DNA of 7,186 bases from Nitrospirota bacterium. GTDB taxonomy: Bacteria; Nitrospirota; Nitrospiria; Nitrospirales; UBA8639. Both the position numbers and the translations under genes were made by a program. The notes beneath the pieces are model-generated. The model made no database searches. It saw only the letters and a program-made list of their open reading frames with translations, and was not told the origin of the DNA. The stretch lies in NCBI GenBank assembly GCA_020355985.1, contig CP070628.1, positions 640,936-648,121 of the forward strand, in the 5' to 3' direction. Of the stretch, positions 1-6,788 are shown piece after piece (positions within the stretch are counted from its first letter, which is position 1; each line of letters begins with the position of its first letter).

Positions 1-4
1 AGCC

Positions 5-274
5 ATGATTCACATGTTTACCGATATCAGCCTCATGGGTAAATCTGCTGTTTTAGTGGTTCATTACCCCGGGCACAACCAGCCACATCAATTGTTATTG
101 CTTGATTCCGTTCCTGCCTGGGATTTAGTCTTTGAAACATCAGGAGAATTTAATGAATGGGCTGAGGAACGATATGGCTGGATCGTGTCCGCCCTTAAGA
201 CAGTGACTCACCAGGTTGAACCCGCTCCGATTGAACAGGTAGCTCAATTGCAACCTGTTTTGGTGGAATACTAA
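5..274 (+). CDS. Hypothetical protein, possibly 5'-truncated by the window edge
   Basis: This open frame of 89 codons ends in TAA at 272-274. The frame is also open to the left edge, so the true start may lie outside the window. Internal ATGs at 14 and 35 are alternatives, but neither has a clear Shine-Dalgarno. The protein is soluble-looking. It has a hydrophobic stretch (GKSAVLVVHYPG) early on, an acidic-aromatic middle (FNEWAEERYGWIVSALK) and a hydrophobic C-terminus (QLQPVLVEY). I see no signal peptide, membrane segment or catalytic motif, and I do not recognise the family. The next gene follows in the same direction after 27 nt, so the two could be co-transcribed. That this is a gene is inferred from its protein-like composition; its function is unknown. 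Confidence 0.45.
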   Translation: MIHMFTDISLMGKSAVLVVHYPGHNQPHQLLLLDSVPAWDLVFETSGEFNEWAEERYGWIVSALKTVTHQVEPAPIEQVAQLQPVLVEY

Positions 275-297
275 CCACTGACCCTGTTATGGTGGAA
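254..297 (+). repeat. Imperfect 15-nt direct repeat, period 29 nt, spanning a gene junction
   Basis: Positions 254-268 and 283-297 match at 14 of 15 bases (CCTGTT-T/A-TGGTGGAA). The first copy lies in the last codons of the upstream ORF. The second lies in the spacer and supplies the GGTGGA sequence just before the ATG at 302. It looks like a small local duplication that created or copied a ribosome-binding-like sequence, but chance cannot be excluded at this length. Confidence 0.5.
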
Positions 298-301
298 AGC
301 T

Positions 302-523
302 ATGCCAATCAACATTTTACCAAAACAGACCCCACGTGGCCGAGGCCCAGAGCCAACCCAAGCTGCAGGTGAAAAGCAGAAGGATCAGTTGGCAGAAGGT
401 GAAGAAACCTTAAAAGAATCTGATCTCGCCGACCTAGAAACCCAGGCCCTTTGGGAATCCCAAGAAATTGGCAACACTAGCTGGTCCGGCGCCGGCGGCA
501 CCCGCTACTCCGACCCAGACTAA
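302..523 (+). CDS. Small hydrophilic hypothetical protein (73 aa)
   Basis: The ATG at 302 is preceded by GGTGGA about five bases upstream, a usable though imperfect ribosome site, and the frame closes with TAA at 521-523. The product is strongly hydrophilic and low in complexity. An N-terminal basic and Pro/Gly-rich segment (PKQTPRGRGPEP) is followed by a Glu/Lys/Gln-rich, probably helical middle (residues about 20-55) and a Gly/Ser/Asp tail (SWSGAGGTRYSDPD). There are no cysteines, membrane segments or recognisable domains, and it is likely largely disordered. It lies 27 nt downstream of the preceding ORF on the same strand, so joint transcription is possible. I do not recognise a family. 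A short ORF with this composition could be spurious, although the ribosome site and position favour a real gene. Confidence 0.45.
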   Translation: MPINILPKQTPRGRGPEPTQAAGEKQKDQLAEGEETLKESDLADLETQALWESQEIGNTSWSGAGGTRYSDPD

Positions 524-801
524 TCTAATTCTCCATAGATAATAGGGGTCATACTCGAATTAATAAATTCCTATACACCCTTCTTTCCCCTTTGAATAAT
601 TTCGCCTCGCGTTACACCCGAATTCCAGCAACAAATCCGACCGTACACTGAACACTAAAGAGGAAAGGGGGTCAGAACATTTTTGTTTTCACCCCTTTAG
701 GGCACCATTCACGTAACCATTGAAACTTCCTGAACTCTGCACGAAATCCACTTCTCTCAACACCATTTTCATCTCAACCGCAGGATCAAGCCTAGTTAGA
801 C
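524..801. other. Gene-free intergenic stretch of about 280 bases
   Basis: No convincing ORF begins or ends here; the plus-strand frame entering from 720 is a shadow of metH. The stretch is A/T-rich on the left, with a short palindrome (GAATT, four bases, AATTC) at 557-570. It carries two GGGGTCA words on the plus strand, at 545-551 and 668-674, and the hairpin described separately at 665-698. Because an ATAGGGGT-like left end (543-549) and an ACCCCTTTA right end (691-699) face each other, the stretch 543-699 could be a decayed miniature element. That is an inference. No tRNA or riboswitch fold was recognised. Confidence 0.4.
665..698 (-). terminator. GGGGT/ACCCC hairpin downstream of metH: candidate terminator or REP-like palindrome
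   Basis: The arm AAGGGGGT (665-672) pairs with ACCCCTTT (691-698), with one G-U pair. Inside it GAAC (675-678) can pair with GTTT (685-688), giving a two-part hairpin around an AT-rich loop. Read on the minus strand it lies about 100 nt after the metH stop and is followed by a pyrimidine run (CCTCTTT), so it could terminate metH transcription. The T tract is poor. The arm sequence GGGGTCA facing ACCCC also resembles the ends of REP-type palindromes linked to Y1-family (RAYT) transposases. That resemblance is from memory and was not tested. Confidence 0.35.
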
Positions 802-3800
802 TTAATCTGGTTCATACCCAAGATTGGGCGAGAGCCAGCGTTCTACAACCGAGACTTCCATCTTTTTCCTTTTGGCATAGTCTTGGATTTGATCTTGCTT
901 TAATTTCCCAACCGAAAAGTACCGGGCCTGAGGATGCGCAAAGTAGAAACCAGAGACAGACGCAGCCGGATACATGGCATACGATTCAGTGAGTTGAATC
1001 CCTATCGATTTTTCAACCTCTAGCAATTCAAACAAATGCCGTTTTTCAGTATGGTCAGGACAGGCTGGATAGCCTGGTGCAGGACGGATGCCACGATATT
1101 TTTCTTGAATGAGGTCCTGATTGGTTAATTGCTCGTCTTGCCCGAAGCCCCATTCCTGCCGCACTTCGCGATGAAGCCATTCGGCAAAGGCTTCGGCTAG
1201 TCGATCGGCCAACGCTTTGGCCATGATGGAGTGATAATCATCATGATCTTGCTCAAAACCTTGGCATAGCGCTTCGATGCCTAGGCCGGCCGTGACGGCA
1301 AATCCTCCAATATAATCGTTCTTACGGCTGATCTGCGGTGCGACAAAATCCGCTAACGCATAATTCGCTTCTCCTTCGGGTTTTTCAGTTTGCTGGCGTA
1401 AGGTATGGAAGACGGATATGACTTTTGAGCGGGTCTCATTCGAATAGATCGAAATGTCATCTCCCTGACTATTGGCTGGGAAAAGTCCGTATACACCTTT
1501 CGCCTTCAGCAATTTCTTATCAATGATTTCCTGCAAAAGCTTTTGAGCATCGTTGAAAAGCTCTTTGGCTTTTGGGCCAACGACCGGATCCTCAAAAATC
1601 TTAGGATATTTCCCACGTAATTCCCAGGCATGAAAAAATGGAGACCAGTCAATAAACGGTACAAGCGTTTCTAGTGATAAATCTTCAATTACCTTTCTCC
1701 CAAGGAAACTTGGCTTGGGAATGTCCAGCTTCTCCCAATCAATCTCGGCACACCGTGCCCTCGCATCCTTCAACGATATTAGTTTTTTAGCCGTGCTTTT
1801 GGATTCATAGGCTTCACGAGTTTTCTGTTGCTTCTCCTGAATATCCTGAACAAAGGCCGTTTTATCGTCTTGGCTCATCAACTTACGTACGACATTCACC
1901 GCCAAGGACGCATCTAAGACATGCACCACCGGACTTGTGTAGCCCGGCGCAATTTTTACCGCTGTATGAGCTTTACTAGTTGTCGCTCCACCAATAAGCA
2001 AGGGGACGGTAAACCCTTCGCGCGACATTTCTCGGGCATTATGGACCATTTCATCCAACGAAGGCGTAATCAACCCACTGAGGCCGATAATATCGACATT
2101 TTCATTACGTGCGGTTTGCAAAATTTTGTCGCAGGGAATCATGACTCCTAAGTCAATGATTTCGTAGTTATTACAGGCCAACACTACCCCAACGATATTT
2201 TTCCCTATGTCATGGACATCGCCCTTCACCGTTGCAAGCAAAATTTTTCCTTGGCTCTGGCTTGCGCCTTTATCTTTTTCCGCATCCATAAACGGCAACA
2301 AATAGGCTACCGCCTTCTTCATGACTCGCGCGCTTTTCACCACTTGGGGCAAAAACATTTTTCCCGCACCGAATAATTCTCCGACAATATTCATCCCATC
2401 CATTAAGGGACCCTCAATGACATCTAAGGGTTTATTGAGTTTTTGACGGGCTTCCTCCACATCTTCATCAATGAATTCCACAATCCCTTTGATCAACGCA
2501 TGGGAGAGCCGTTCTTCTACCGCCCCCTTTCGCCATCCATCATCTTTTACGACGGTCTTGCCCTGTTGCTTGACGGTCTCAGCAAAGGCGACTAATTCTT
2601 CCGTAGCCTCCGGCCGACGGTTTAAGAGAACATCTTCCACCAACGTGAGGAGGTCTTTCGGGATTTCCTCATAGACGCCCAATTGCCCGGCATTCACAAT
2701 CCCCATGTCCAAGCCCGCTTTGATGGCATGATAGAGAAAGGCGGAATGCATAGCTTCGCGCACGACGTTGTTCCCACGAAACGAAAAGGAAATATTGCTG
2801 ACACCTCCGCTTACTTTGCAGAAAGGTAACGTGGCTTTGATCTGTCGAGTGGCCTCGATGAAATTCACCGCATAGGCATTGTGTTCTTCCATGCCAGTCG
2901 CGACCGTTAAAATATTGGGGTCGAAAATAATATCTTCCGGTGGGAAATCCAGCTTGTCGGTTAAGAGCCGATAAGCCCTCGTACAAATTTCTACTTTTCG
3001 TTCAAGCGTATCCGCCTGCCCAGATTCATCAAACGCCATGATCACAGTGGCTGCGCCATATCTTTGAATGAGACGTGCTTGCTCTAAGAACTTTTCCTCC
3101 CCTTCTTTCAGGCTGATGGAGTTGACCACCCCTTTTCCCTGTATACACTTCAGCCCTGCTTCAATAACGGACCATTTTGAGCTATCAATCATGATAGGCA
3201 CTCGTGCAATATCCGGTTCCGAGCCAATCAGATTTAAAAATTCCACCATCGCCTTTTCTGAGTCCAGCAGCCCTTCATCCATGTTCACATCAACGATTTG
3301 CGCACCCCCTTCAACTTGCTGGCGTGCGACGGCTAAAGCTTCTTCCAACTCTCCATTCAAAATCAATTTGGCGAATTTAGGTGATCCCGTGACATTAGTC
3401 CGCTCACCAATATTGACGAAATTAGTTTCGGGTCGGATCGTTAAGGGTTCAAGCCCGCTTAGGCGAGTCATACGCGGAACATGGGGTTTTTTGTGCGGAG
3501 CACAATCTTTGACACCTTCTGCAATGGCTCGAATATGGTCGGGCGTACTTCCGCAACATCCCCCCACGATATTCACCCATCCCTGACTGGCAAAATCTCG
3601 AAGATCCGCACCCATTCGTTCCGGCGTTTCATCAAACCCGCCAAAGGCATTGGGCAATCCTGCATTGGGATAACAACTGATATAGATAGGCGCAACATTA
3701 GACAGCTCTTCGATATAAGGCCGCATTTGTTTGGCCCCTAACGCACAATTGATTCCTACACTTAAAAGGCTGGCATGGGAGATAGAATTCCAAAAGGCTT

Positions 3801-4476
3801 CGATCAACTGACCGGATAATGTCCGACCACTCAAATCCGTAATGGTCACGGACGCCATGATGGGAATCTCGCGATGTATTTCTTCGCAGTATTCCGCAAT
3901 AGCAAAAAAGGCTGCTTTGGCATTCAATGTATCAAAAATGGTTTCAACCATCAGAAGATCTACCCCACCCTCGACTAAACCTCGAACCTGATCATAATAG
4001 GCCTGAGCTAGATCATCGAACGTGACTGCCCGAAAGGCGGGATTATTGACATCAGGCGACATCGAAGCCGTTCGATTGGTGGGGCCCAATGCCCCGGCCA
4101 CAAAACACTCTCGACCTGGTTGTTCAGTCTGTACGCGAGCTGCCGCACGTTTGGCCACTTGAGCGCCAGCCTCATTTAATTCATAAACCAAGTCTTCCAT
4201 CTGATAATCGGCCATGGAGATGGCGTTAGAATTGAAGGTATTGGTTTCAATGATATCGGCTCCAGCCTCAAGATATTGCACATGAATATCCTCAATAATT
4301 TTTGGCTGAGTCAAAACCAAGAGATCATTATTCCCTTTCACATCACAAATATGATCTGCATACTGCCTTCCACGAAAATCTGCTTCATTCAAATTATGGT
4401 TTTGAATCATCGTCCCCATAGCGCCGTCCAGCACAAGGATTCGATTATTTAAGATTTCATCGAACTTCTCTTTCAT
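802..4476 (-). CDS. metH: Cobalamin-dependent methionine synthase MetH
   Basis: MetH (5-methyltetrahydrofolate:homocysteine methyltransferase) makes methionine in the cytoplasm by passing a methyl group from methyl-folate through cob(I)alamin to homocysteine. Counted from the chosen start, the protein has 1224 residues, essentially the length of E. coli MetH (1227), and all modules are present. The homocysteine domain (about 1-345) has the zinc cysteines C244 (GINC) and C307-C308 (GGCCG). The pterin/folate domain (about 350-640) has [11 protein letters not shown] at 355. The B12 domain (about 650-890) has the DVHDIGKN motif with the cobalt-ligand histidine H755. The C-terminal AdoMet reactivation domain has D943 (FIDWSPFF) and [12 protein letters not shown] at 1131. 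The ATG at 4476 is chosen over the one seven codons upstream because GGGAGG sits six to seven bases before it. No folate, B12 or methionine genes flank it. The 112-nt gap upstream is too short for a typical cobalamin riboswitch and none is evident. There is no frameshift or missing residue. Confidence 0.98.
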   Translation of the reverse strand: MKEKFDEILNNRILVLDGAMGTMIQNHNLNEADFRGRQYADHICDVKGNNDLLVLTQPKIIEDIHVQYLEAGADIIETNTFNSNAISMADYQMEDLVYELNEAGAQVAKRAAARVQTEQPGRECFVAGALGPTNRTASMSPDVNNPAFRAVTFDDLAQAYYDQVRGLVEGGVDLLMVETIFDTLNAKAAFFAIAEYCEEIHREIPIMASVTITDLSGRTLSGQLIEAFWNSISHASLLSVGINCALGAKQMRPYIEELSNVAPIYISCYPNAGLPNAFGGFDETPERMGADLRDFASQGWVNIVGGCCGSTPDHIRAIAEGVKDCAPHKKPHVPRMTRLSGLEPLTIRPETNFVNIGERTNVTGSPKFAKLILNGELEEALAVARQQVEGGAQIVDVNMDEGLLDSEKAMVEFLNLIGSEPDIARVPIMIDSSKWSVIEAGLKCIQGKGVVNSISLKEGEEKFLEQARLIQRYGAATVIMAFDESGQADTLERKVEICTRAYRLLTDKLDFPPEDIIFDPNILTVATGMEEHNAYAVNFIEATRQIKATLPFCKVSGGVSNISFSFRGNNVVREAMHSAFLYHAIKAGLDMGIVNAGQLGVYEEIPKDLLTLVEDVLLNRRPEATEELVAFAETVKQQGKTVVKDDGWRKGAVEERLSHALIKGIVEFIDEDVEEARQKLNKPLDVIEGPLMDGMNIVGELFGAGKMFLPQVVKSARVMKKAVAYLLPFMDAEKDKGASQSQGKILLATVKGDVHDIGKNIVGVVLACNNYEIIDLGVMIPCDKILQTARNENVDIIGLSGLITPSLDEMVHNAREMSREGFTVPLLIGGATTSKAHTAVKIAPGYTSPVVHVLDASLAVNVVRKLMSQDDKTAFVQDIQEKQQKTREAYESKSTAKKLISLKDARARCAEIDWEKLDIPKPSFLGRKVIEDLSLETLVPFIDWSPFFHAWELRGKYPKIFEDPVVGPKAKELFNDAQKLLQEIIDKKLLKAKGVYGLFPANSQGDDISIYSNETRSKVISVFHTLRQQTEKPEGEANYALADFVAPQISRKNDYIGGFAVTAGLGIEALCQGFEQDHDDYHSIMAKALADRLAEAFAEWLHREVRQEWGFGQDEQLTNQDLIQEKYRGIRPAPGYPACPDHTEKRHLFELLEVEKSIGIQLTESYAMYPAASVSGFYFAHPQARYFSVGKLKQDQIQDYAKRKKMEVSVVERWLSPNLGYEPD

Positions 4477-4482
4477 GCCGAT

Positions 4483-4488
4483 CCTCCC
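4483..4488 (-). promoter_or_regulatory. Strong Shine-Dalgarno of metH
   Basis: On the minus strand GGGAGG is followed by ATCGGC and then the ATG at 4476-4474. This near-consensus site lies inside the longer ORF that would begin at 4497, so it decides the start. The extra seven N-terminal codons (MGNGRIG) are the untranslated leader read as protein. Confidence 0.85.
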
Positions 4489-4560
4489 ATTACCCACATA
4501 TTGAACTTCACGCTTTTAATCACTTTCGGCCGTCTCCCCGTTCATCTTCATCCCACTTTC

Positions 4561-4590
4561 TTGACTTCGAGGATTTTCAACAAATAGGAT
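4561..4590 (+). promoter_or_regulatory. Candidate sigma70-type promoter for the secreted BamE-like gene
   Basis: TTGACT (4561-4566, 5 of 6 to the -35 consensus) and TAGGAT (4585-4590, 4 of 6 to the -10 consensus) are 18 bases apart. If used, transcription would begin near 4597, downstream of the first possible ATG (4589) and upstream of the ATG at 4613. This supports the shorter gene start. No equally good promoter was seen facing metH in this shared divergent gap (4477-4612). Confidence 0.4.
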
Positions 4591-4612
4591 GATTGATATC
4601 ACAGGTCCTGTT

Positions 4613-5425
4613 ATGACATTTCTTGCTCAGTTTTGTAAAAAATCCCATTTTCCCTCTTCTTATCACGCAATTGTTTTACTATTCTTCTGTTTGTCAGCAT
4701 TTTTAGCCTACCCTTTAACTTCCCTCGCTAAACCTTACTTTGAAGATGGATTCTTAGGGCTCACTCAAAAGGAATTGCACACCCAGCTGGGTACACCTAT
4801 GGCGGTTCGCTCCCGGAAGGCTGCACTTCGGATATTTAGCTATTACACCTACACAGATTGGCAAAAGTATTTTAAAAATTTGGTTTCTCCAGAAAATGGC
4901 GAAGACGTGTATACCTATACGAGGAATGGCATTCAAGTTCGATATTCATTTACCTATGTTCCCGATTTGAGTGAAGGTAAAGACTTTCCCACCTTGTATG
5001 TAAGGCGATGTGAAATCGAATTCTCTCCTGCGGTCTCATTGGAAACCATTCCGTCTCTTGTTCCGGAATTCGTCCCTCCTTCAGCACAATCCTCTCCCGC
5101 GTTTCGATCAAATTTGTGGGTTTTGGTATTTAAAGGCCCCCCTTCACCTGAAGCCTCATTCATCGTAAGGGAACGAGGTAAGGAAAGGTTGTCTTGGTCA
5201 TTGGCATACCAAATGTTTGCCGTTAATGGTATCCCCAATGTTTTTTCCATTAAAACTCCCATTGATCGGTTGGAAATCAGCACACAAAGTCTTCAACTCG
5301 TTCAACAACAACAACGCTTAACCCATGAACCTATCCTTAATCCCTTTTCTCCTGAATTTCAGGAACGGCTTCCCATTGAAGCCCCGGCAGTCAAATCCAT
5401 TCCTCGTCCACAGTATGAAGATTAG
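4613..5425 (+). CDS. Secreted/periplasmic protein with an N-terminal BamE/SmpA-like motif
   Basis: The product has 270 residues from the ATG at 4613, which has an AGG seven bases upstream. An in-frame ATG at 4589 would add eight residues but has no well-spaced ribosome site and lies within a likely -10 element. A classic signal peptide is visible: KK near residue 10, a hydrophobic core (AIVLLFFCLSAFLA), and a probable signal peptidase I site after SLA at residue 39. The mature protein begins KPYFEDGF and then shows GLTQKELHTQLGTP (about 50-62). This matches the G-x-T/S-x-x-E/Q-V/L...G-x-P signature at the start of BamE/SmpA/OmlA-type domains. The following 180 residues are beta-rich, with Tyr-rich segments and a Pro/Ser linker (PPSAQSSP). 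The Gln-rich C-terminal part was not recognised. It is convergent with the next gene (32 nt between stops). Export to the periplasm is well supported; a role in outer-membrane assembly is only suggested by the motif. Confidence 0.8.
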   Translation: MTFLAQFCKKSHFPSSYHAIVLLFFCLSAFLAYPLTSLAKPYFEDGFLGLTQKELHTQLGTPMAVRSRKAALRIFSYYTYTDWQKYFKNLVSPENGEDVYTYTRNGIQVRYSFTYVPDLSEGKDFPTLYVRRCEIEFSPAVSLETIPSLVPEFVPPSAQSSPAFRSNLWVLVFKGPPSPEASFIVRERGKERLSWSLAYQMFAVNGIPNVFSIKTPIDRLEISTQSLQLVQQQQRLTHEPILNPFSPEFQERLPIEAPAVKSIPRPQYED

Positions 5426-5457
5426 AGCGATTTCACGGAAATTTGATCTAAACGAGC

Positions 5458-5811
5458 CTAGAGAAATCGAAGATCTCGCTCTTCACTTATCAACAAATAC
5501 CCTTCCCCCCATTGCTCAGCATCATAAAGGTTCCATTCACCAATTGAGCCCTCGGACTTCAAGCGAATTCCCCAATTCCCACCAAAAATAATAAAAGCCA
5601 GCCCCGCCCCTGAATCTTCCACCTTCTGGGCATAGGCAGGGCAAAGGGGTTGATCAGGGTCATCACACCAACCGGTCACCTCACACCATTCTCCTCGAGG
5701 TGTTCGGTCATAGGACTTCACATGTGTGACCGGTCGAGGAGGTTCCAATTCCTTAAACCTGACGAAATACGAACCATCAAAATTTGGATTATTTTCAACC
5801 TCAAGGAACAT
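5458..5811 (-). CDS. Small hypothetical protein with three cysteines (117 aa)
   Basis: The frame extends to a GTG at 5844, but that codon has no ribosome site. The ATG at 5811 has AAGG ten bases upstream and is preferred, giving 117 rather than 128 residues. The TAG stop lies 32 nt from the stop of the convergent secreted-protein gene. The protein has no signal peptide or membrane helix. It shows C-x5-C-x7-C (C43, C49, C57 in a WCEVTGWCDDPDQPLCP context), a Gly/aromatic core (GAGLAFIIFGGNWGIRL) and an acidic Trp-rich C-terminal third (GEWNLYDAEQWGEGYLL). The spacing could suit a disulphide or a metal site, but no known zinc-binding family is evident. The gene is divergent from the membrane-anchored gene at 5936. 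A poor TAAAAT-like -10 lies at 5859-5854. I do not recognise the family; the regular composition and clean boundaries support a real gene. Confidence 0.65.
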   Translation of the reverse strand: MFLEVENNPNFDGSYFVRFKELEPPRPVTHVKSYDRTPRGEWCEVTGWCDDPDQPLCPAYAQKVEDSGAGLAFIIFGGNWGIRLKSEGSIGEWNLYDAEQWGEGYLLISEERDLRFL

Positions 5812-5935
5812 ATGCGTACAACCTTGACCCCTTTTCAAATCCACTGATAGAGTATTTTATTCACTGAAGCAAAACAAATCATGGCCTAAACCCAAAGGGC
5901 AATGTGTACCTAAGCCCTCCATTGTCTATTTAAAC

Positions 5936-6301
5936 ATGCCACTCGCCGATAGCCAGACACCCCAAGCAACTCCAACCTCCTGGATTTGTCGTAGACCCGT
6001 TCGACTCACCCTTTACTGCCTCTTAGGTGCCTTTGCCCTTTGGATGCTGGGCTGGGGCATTATCCCTCGGTTAATGGACCCAACAGGTGAACAACATGTT
6101 CAAGATAAAGCTGTCATGGCTGGGATGAGCCGAGAGCAAGTGATGAAAGCTTGGGGTTCTCCCTATCAAATGAATGTCAGCTATACTGACAAAGGCATCC
6201 GTCGGGAAGAATGGGTGTATGAGGATTGGATTGATGCAAGTACGATTAAACACCGATATTTATATTTCGAAGAAGGGAAACTTTTGGGAGGCTGGTACTA
6301 A
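5936..6301 (+). CDS. Membrane-anchored BamE/SmpA-like domain protein
   Basis: The product has 121 residues. A short polar N-terminus ending in basic residues (CRRPVR, 18-23) leads into one hydrophobic segment (about 24-45, LTLYCLLGAFALWMLGWGII), predicted to anchor the protein with its C-terminal part in the periplasm. The C-terminal domain carries the BamE/SmpA/OmlA-type pattern: GMSREQVMKAWGSP at 63-76, then a basic-to-aromatic strand (RREEWVYE, 89-96) and a final YLYFEEGKLLGGW (108-120). BamE itself is a lipoprotein of the outer-membrane beta-barrel assembly machine. Here there is no lipobox, so this is a BamE-fold relative with a transmembrane anchor rather than BamE proper. The ATG at 5936 is the only usable start in the frame, but it lacks a clear ribosome site (CTATTTAAAC precedes it). 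The stop codon lies in the loop of a perfect inverted repeat. Domain recognition is fairly confident; the cellular role is not known. Confidence 0.75.
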   Translation: MPLADSQTPQATPTSWICRRPVRLTLYCLLGAFALWMLGWGIIPRLMDPTGEQHVQDKAVMAGMSREQVMKAWGSPYQMNVSYTDKGIRREEWVYEDWIDASTIKHRYLYFEEGKLLGGWY

Positions 6302-6310
6302 CTCCCAAAA
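6282..6310. terminator. Perfect 9-bp inverted repeat over the stop codon of the BamE-like gene
   Basis: TTTTGGGAG (6282-6290) and CTCCCAAAA (6302-6310) are exact inverted copies around an 11-base loop that contains the TAA at 6299-6301. On either strand the stem ends in an A/T run. On the minus strand it lies about 50 nt after the stop of the 6361-6645 gene and is followed by a T/C-rich stretch, so it is best placed to end that transcript. On the plus strand no T tract extends beyond the stem. Confidence 0.5.
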
Positions 6311-6333
6311 TCACCCTTGTATCATCAGTTTGT

Positions 6334-6362
6334 TTGAGCCGGTGTTACTCAATCCCATTTTT
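6334..6362 (+). terminator. Weak hairpin followed by a T tract, after the BamE-like gene
   Basis: TTGAG (6334-6338) pairs with CTCAA (6348-6352), and after TCCCA there is TTTTT (6358-6362). The stem is only five pairs and the T run is a few bases away, so termination of the plus-strand gene ending at 6301 is possible but weakly supported. Confidence 0.25.
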
Positions 6363-6645
6363 AGGGAGTTTCGGTAATTTGCATCCGACGTTCCTTTCCA
6401 GCACCACCAGAAATAATCAATACCCGCTTCCATTCGCGCACCTGATATACTCCCCAAGCATGAGATTGCCCCTTGTAGTAGGCTTCAGGATCTTCACCCT
6501 TCGCACTCAAATATATGGGCTCCATAAACCCCTCATCCATCACGTACTCCATAAGATTTTCCGTCGTGACACCCTGCCCTCTTAGGGCCACGTTAGCTAA
6601 AAATTCTAAAATGCTATCAGGATCGGCAATAGTAACGGGTTTCAT
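6361..6645 (-). CDS. Small hypothetical protein (94 aa)
   Basis: The ATG at 6645 is preceded on the minus strand by AGGGAG with about nine bases of spacing, a good ribosome site; the stop is TAA at 6363-6361. The product looks like a compact cytosolic protein. A helical N-terminal half (DPDSILEFLANVALRG, then TTENLMEYVMDEGF) is followed by a mixed segment with aromatic residues (EAYYKGQSHAWGVYQVREW) and a beta strand plus Gly turn (KRVLIISGGAGKERR). There are no cysteines, signal peptide or membrane helix, and no catalytic motif is recognised. The GGAGK segment is too short and out of context for a Walker A motif. The gene is convergent with the BamE-like gene (59 nt between stops) and divergent from the right-edge gene. 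A promoter and a hairpin in its leader are listed separately. The family is unknown to me. Confidence 0.7.
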   Translation of the reverse strand: MKPVTIADPDSILEFLANVALRGQGVTTENLMEYVMDEGFMEPIYLSAKGEDPEAYYKGQSHAWGVYQVREWKRVLIISGGAGKERRMQITETP

Positions 6646-6649
6646 AGTT

Positions 6650-6668
6650 ACAGACTCCCTGTGTCTGT
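6650..6668 (-). promoter_or_regulatory. Hairpin holding the ribosome site of the 94-aa gene
   Basis: On the minus strand ACAGAC (6668-6663) and GTCTGT (6655-6650) form an exact six-pair stem around the seven-base loop ACAGGGA. The Shine-Dalgarno AGGGAG spans the loop and the first base of the second arm, a few bases before the ATG at 6645. It could modulate translation. It needs a transcript that begins upstream of 6668, which the promoter candidate at 6672-6701 would barely or not provide. Confidence 0.35.
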
Positions 6669-6671
6669 GAT

Positions 6672-6701
6672 ATTCTATTTCTATTGATATCTGCCTCGCA
6701 A
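6672..6701 (-). promoter_or_regulatory. Candidate sigma70-type promoter for the 94-aa gene
   Basis: On the minus strand TTGCGA (6701-6696, 4 of 6) is followed after 18 bases by TAGAAT (6677-6672, 5 of 6). Transcription would begin near 6665, about 20 bases before the ATG, giving a short leader that still includes the AGGGAG ribosome site. Confidence 0.4.
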
Positions 6702-6740
6702 CAGCACAAAGCCTTAAGATATTAAGAGCAACAGGTCAGT

Positions 6741-6788
6741 ATGATTGAGCAACCACTTCTCATCCCCAATCCACATCTAGATGTTTAA
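6741..6788 (+). CDS. Candidate 15-codon leader ORF overlapping the next gene
   Basis: The ATG at 6741 has AGG five bases upstream, and the frame encodes MIEQPLLIPNPHLDV before TAA at 6786-6788. The stop lies eight bases into the downstream gene, whose ATG (6781) sits inside the final GATGTTTAA. The downstream gene has no ribosome site of its own, so ribosomes ending here could re-initiate at 6781 (translational coupling). The peptide shows no obvious attenuation pattern such as a run of one amino acid. It may instead be a chance ORF. Confidence 0.35.
   Translation: MIEQPLLIPNPHLDV

Noticed and set aside
720..992. 90-codon plus-strand ORF over the metH 3' end
   Set aside because: Most of it is antisense to the conserved MetH reactivation domain, and its start lacks a ribosome site.
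3068..3586. 172-codon plus-strand ORF inside metH
   Set aside because: It is antisense to the well-defined MetH frame, has the low-complexity Ser/Arg-rich composition of a shadow frame, and has no ribosome site.
4477..4497. Seven-codon N-terminal extension of MetH (start at 4497)
   Set aside because: The extension encodes the Shine-Dalgarno itself, there is no ribosome site before 4497, and the shorter form matches the usual MetH N-terminus.
4474..4612. Cobalamin, SAM or SAH riboswitch upstream of metH
   Set aside because: The divergent gap is short, and I found no B12-box-like, SAM-I-like or SAH-like conserved core. The gap is largely explained by the ribosome site and the opposite promoter.
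5425..5481. Inverted repeat CGATTTC/GAAATCG (5428-5434 and 5463-5469) between convergent stops as a terminator
   Set aside because: The arms are only seven bases with a 28-base loop and no T tract; it partly lies inside the opposite gene.
5812..5844. GTG start at 5844 for the 117-aa minus-strand gene
   Set aside because: It has no ribosome site, whereas the internal ATG at 5811 has one at an acceptable distance. It remains possible if homologues share the extra 11 residues.
6361..6420. Walker A nucleotide-binding loop in the 94-aa protein (SGGAGKERR)
   Set aside because: It lacks the G-x4-GK-S/T pattern and lies at the C-terminus with no following P-loop helix or Walker B strand.
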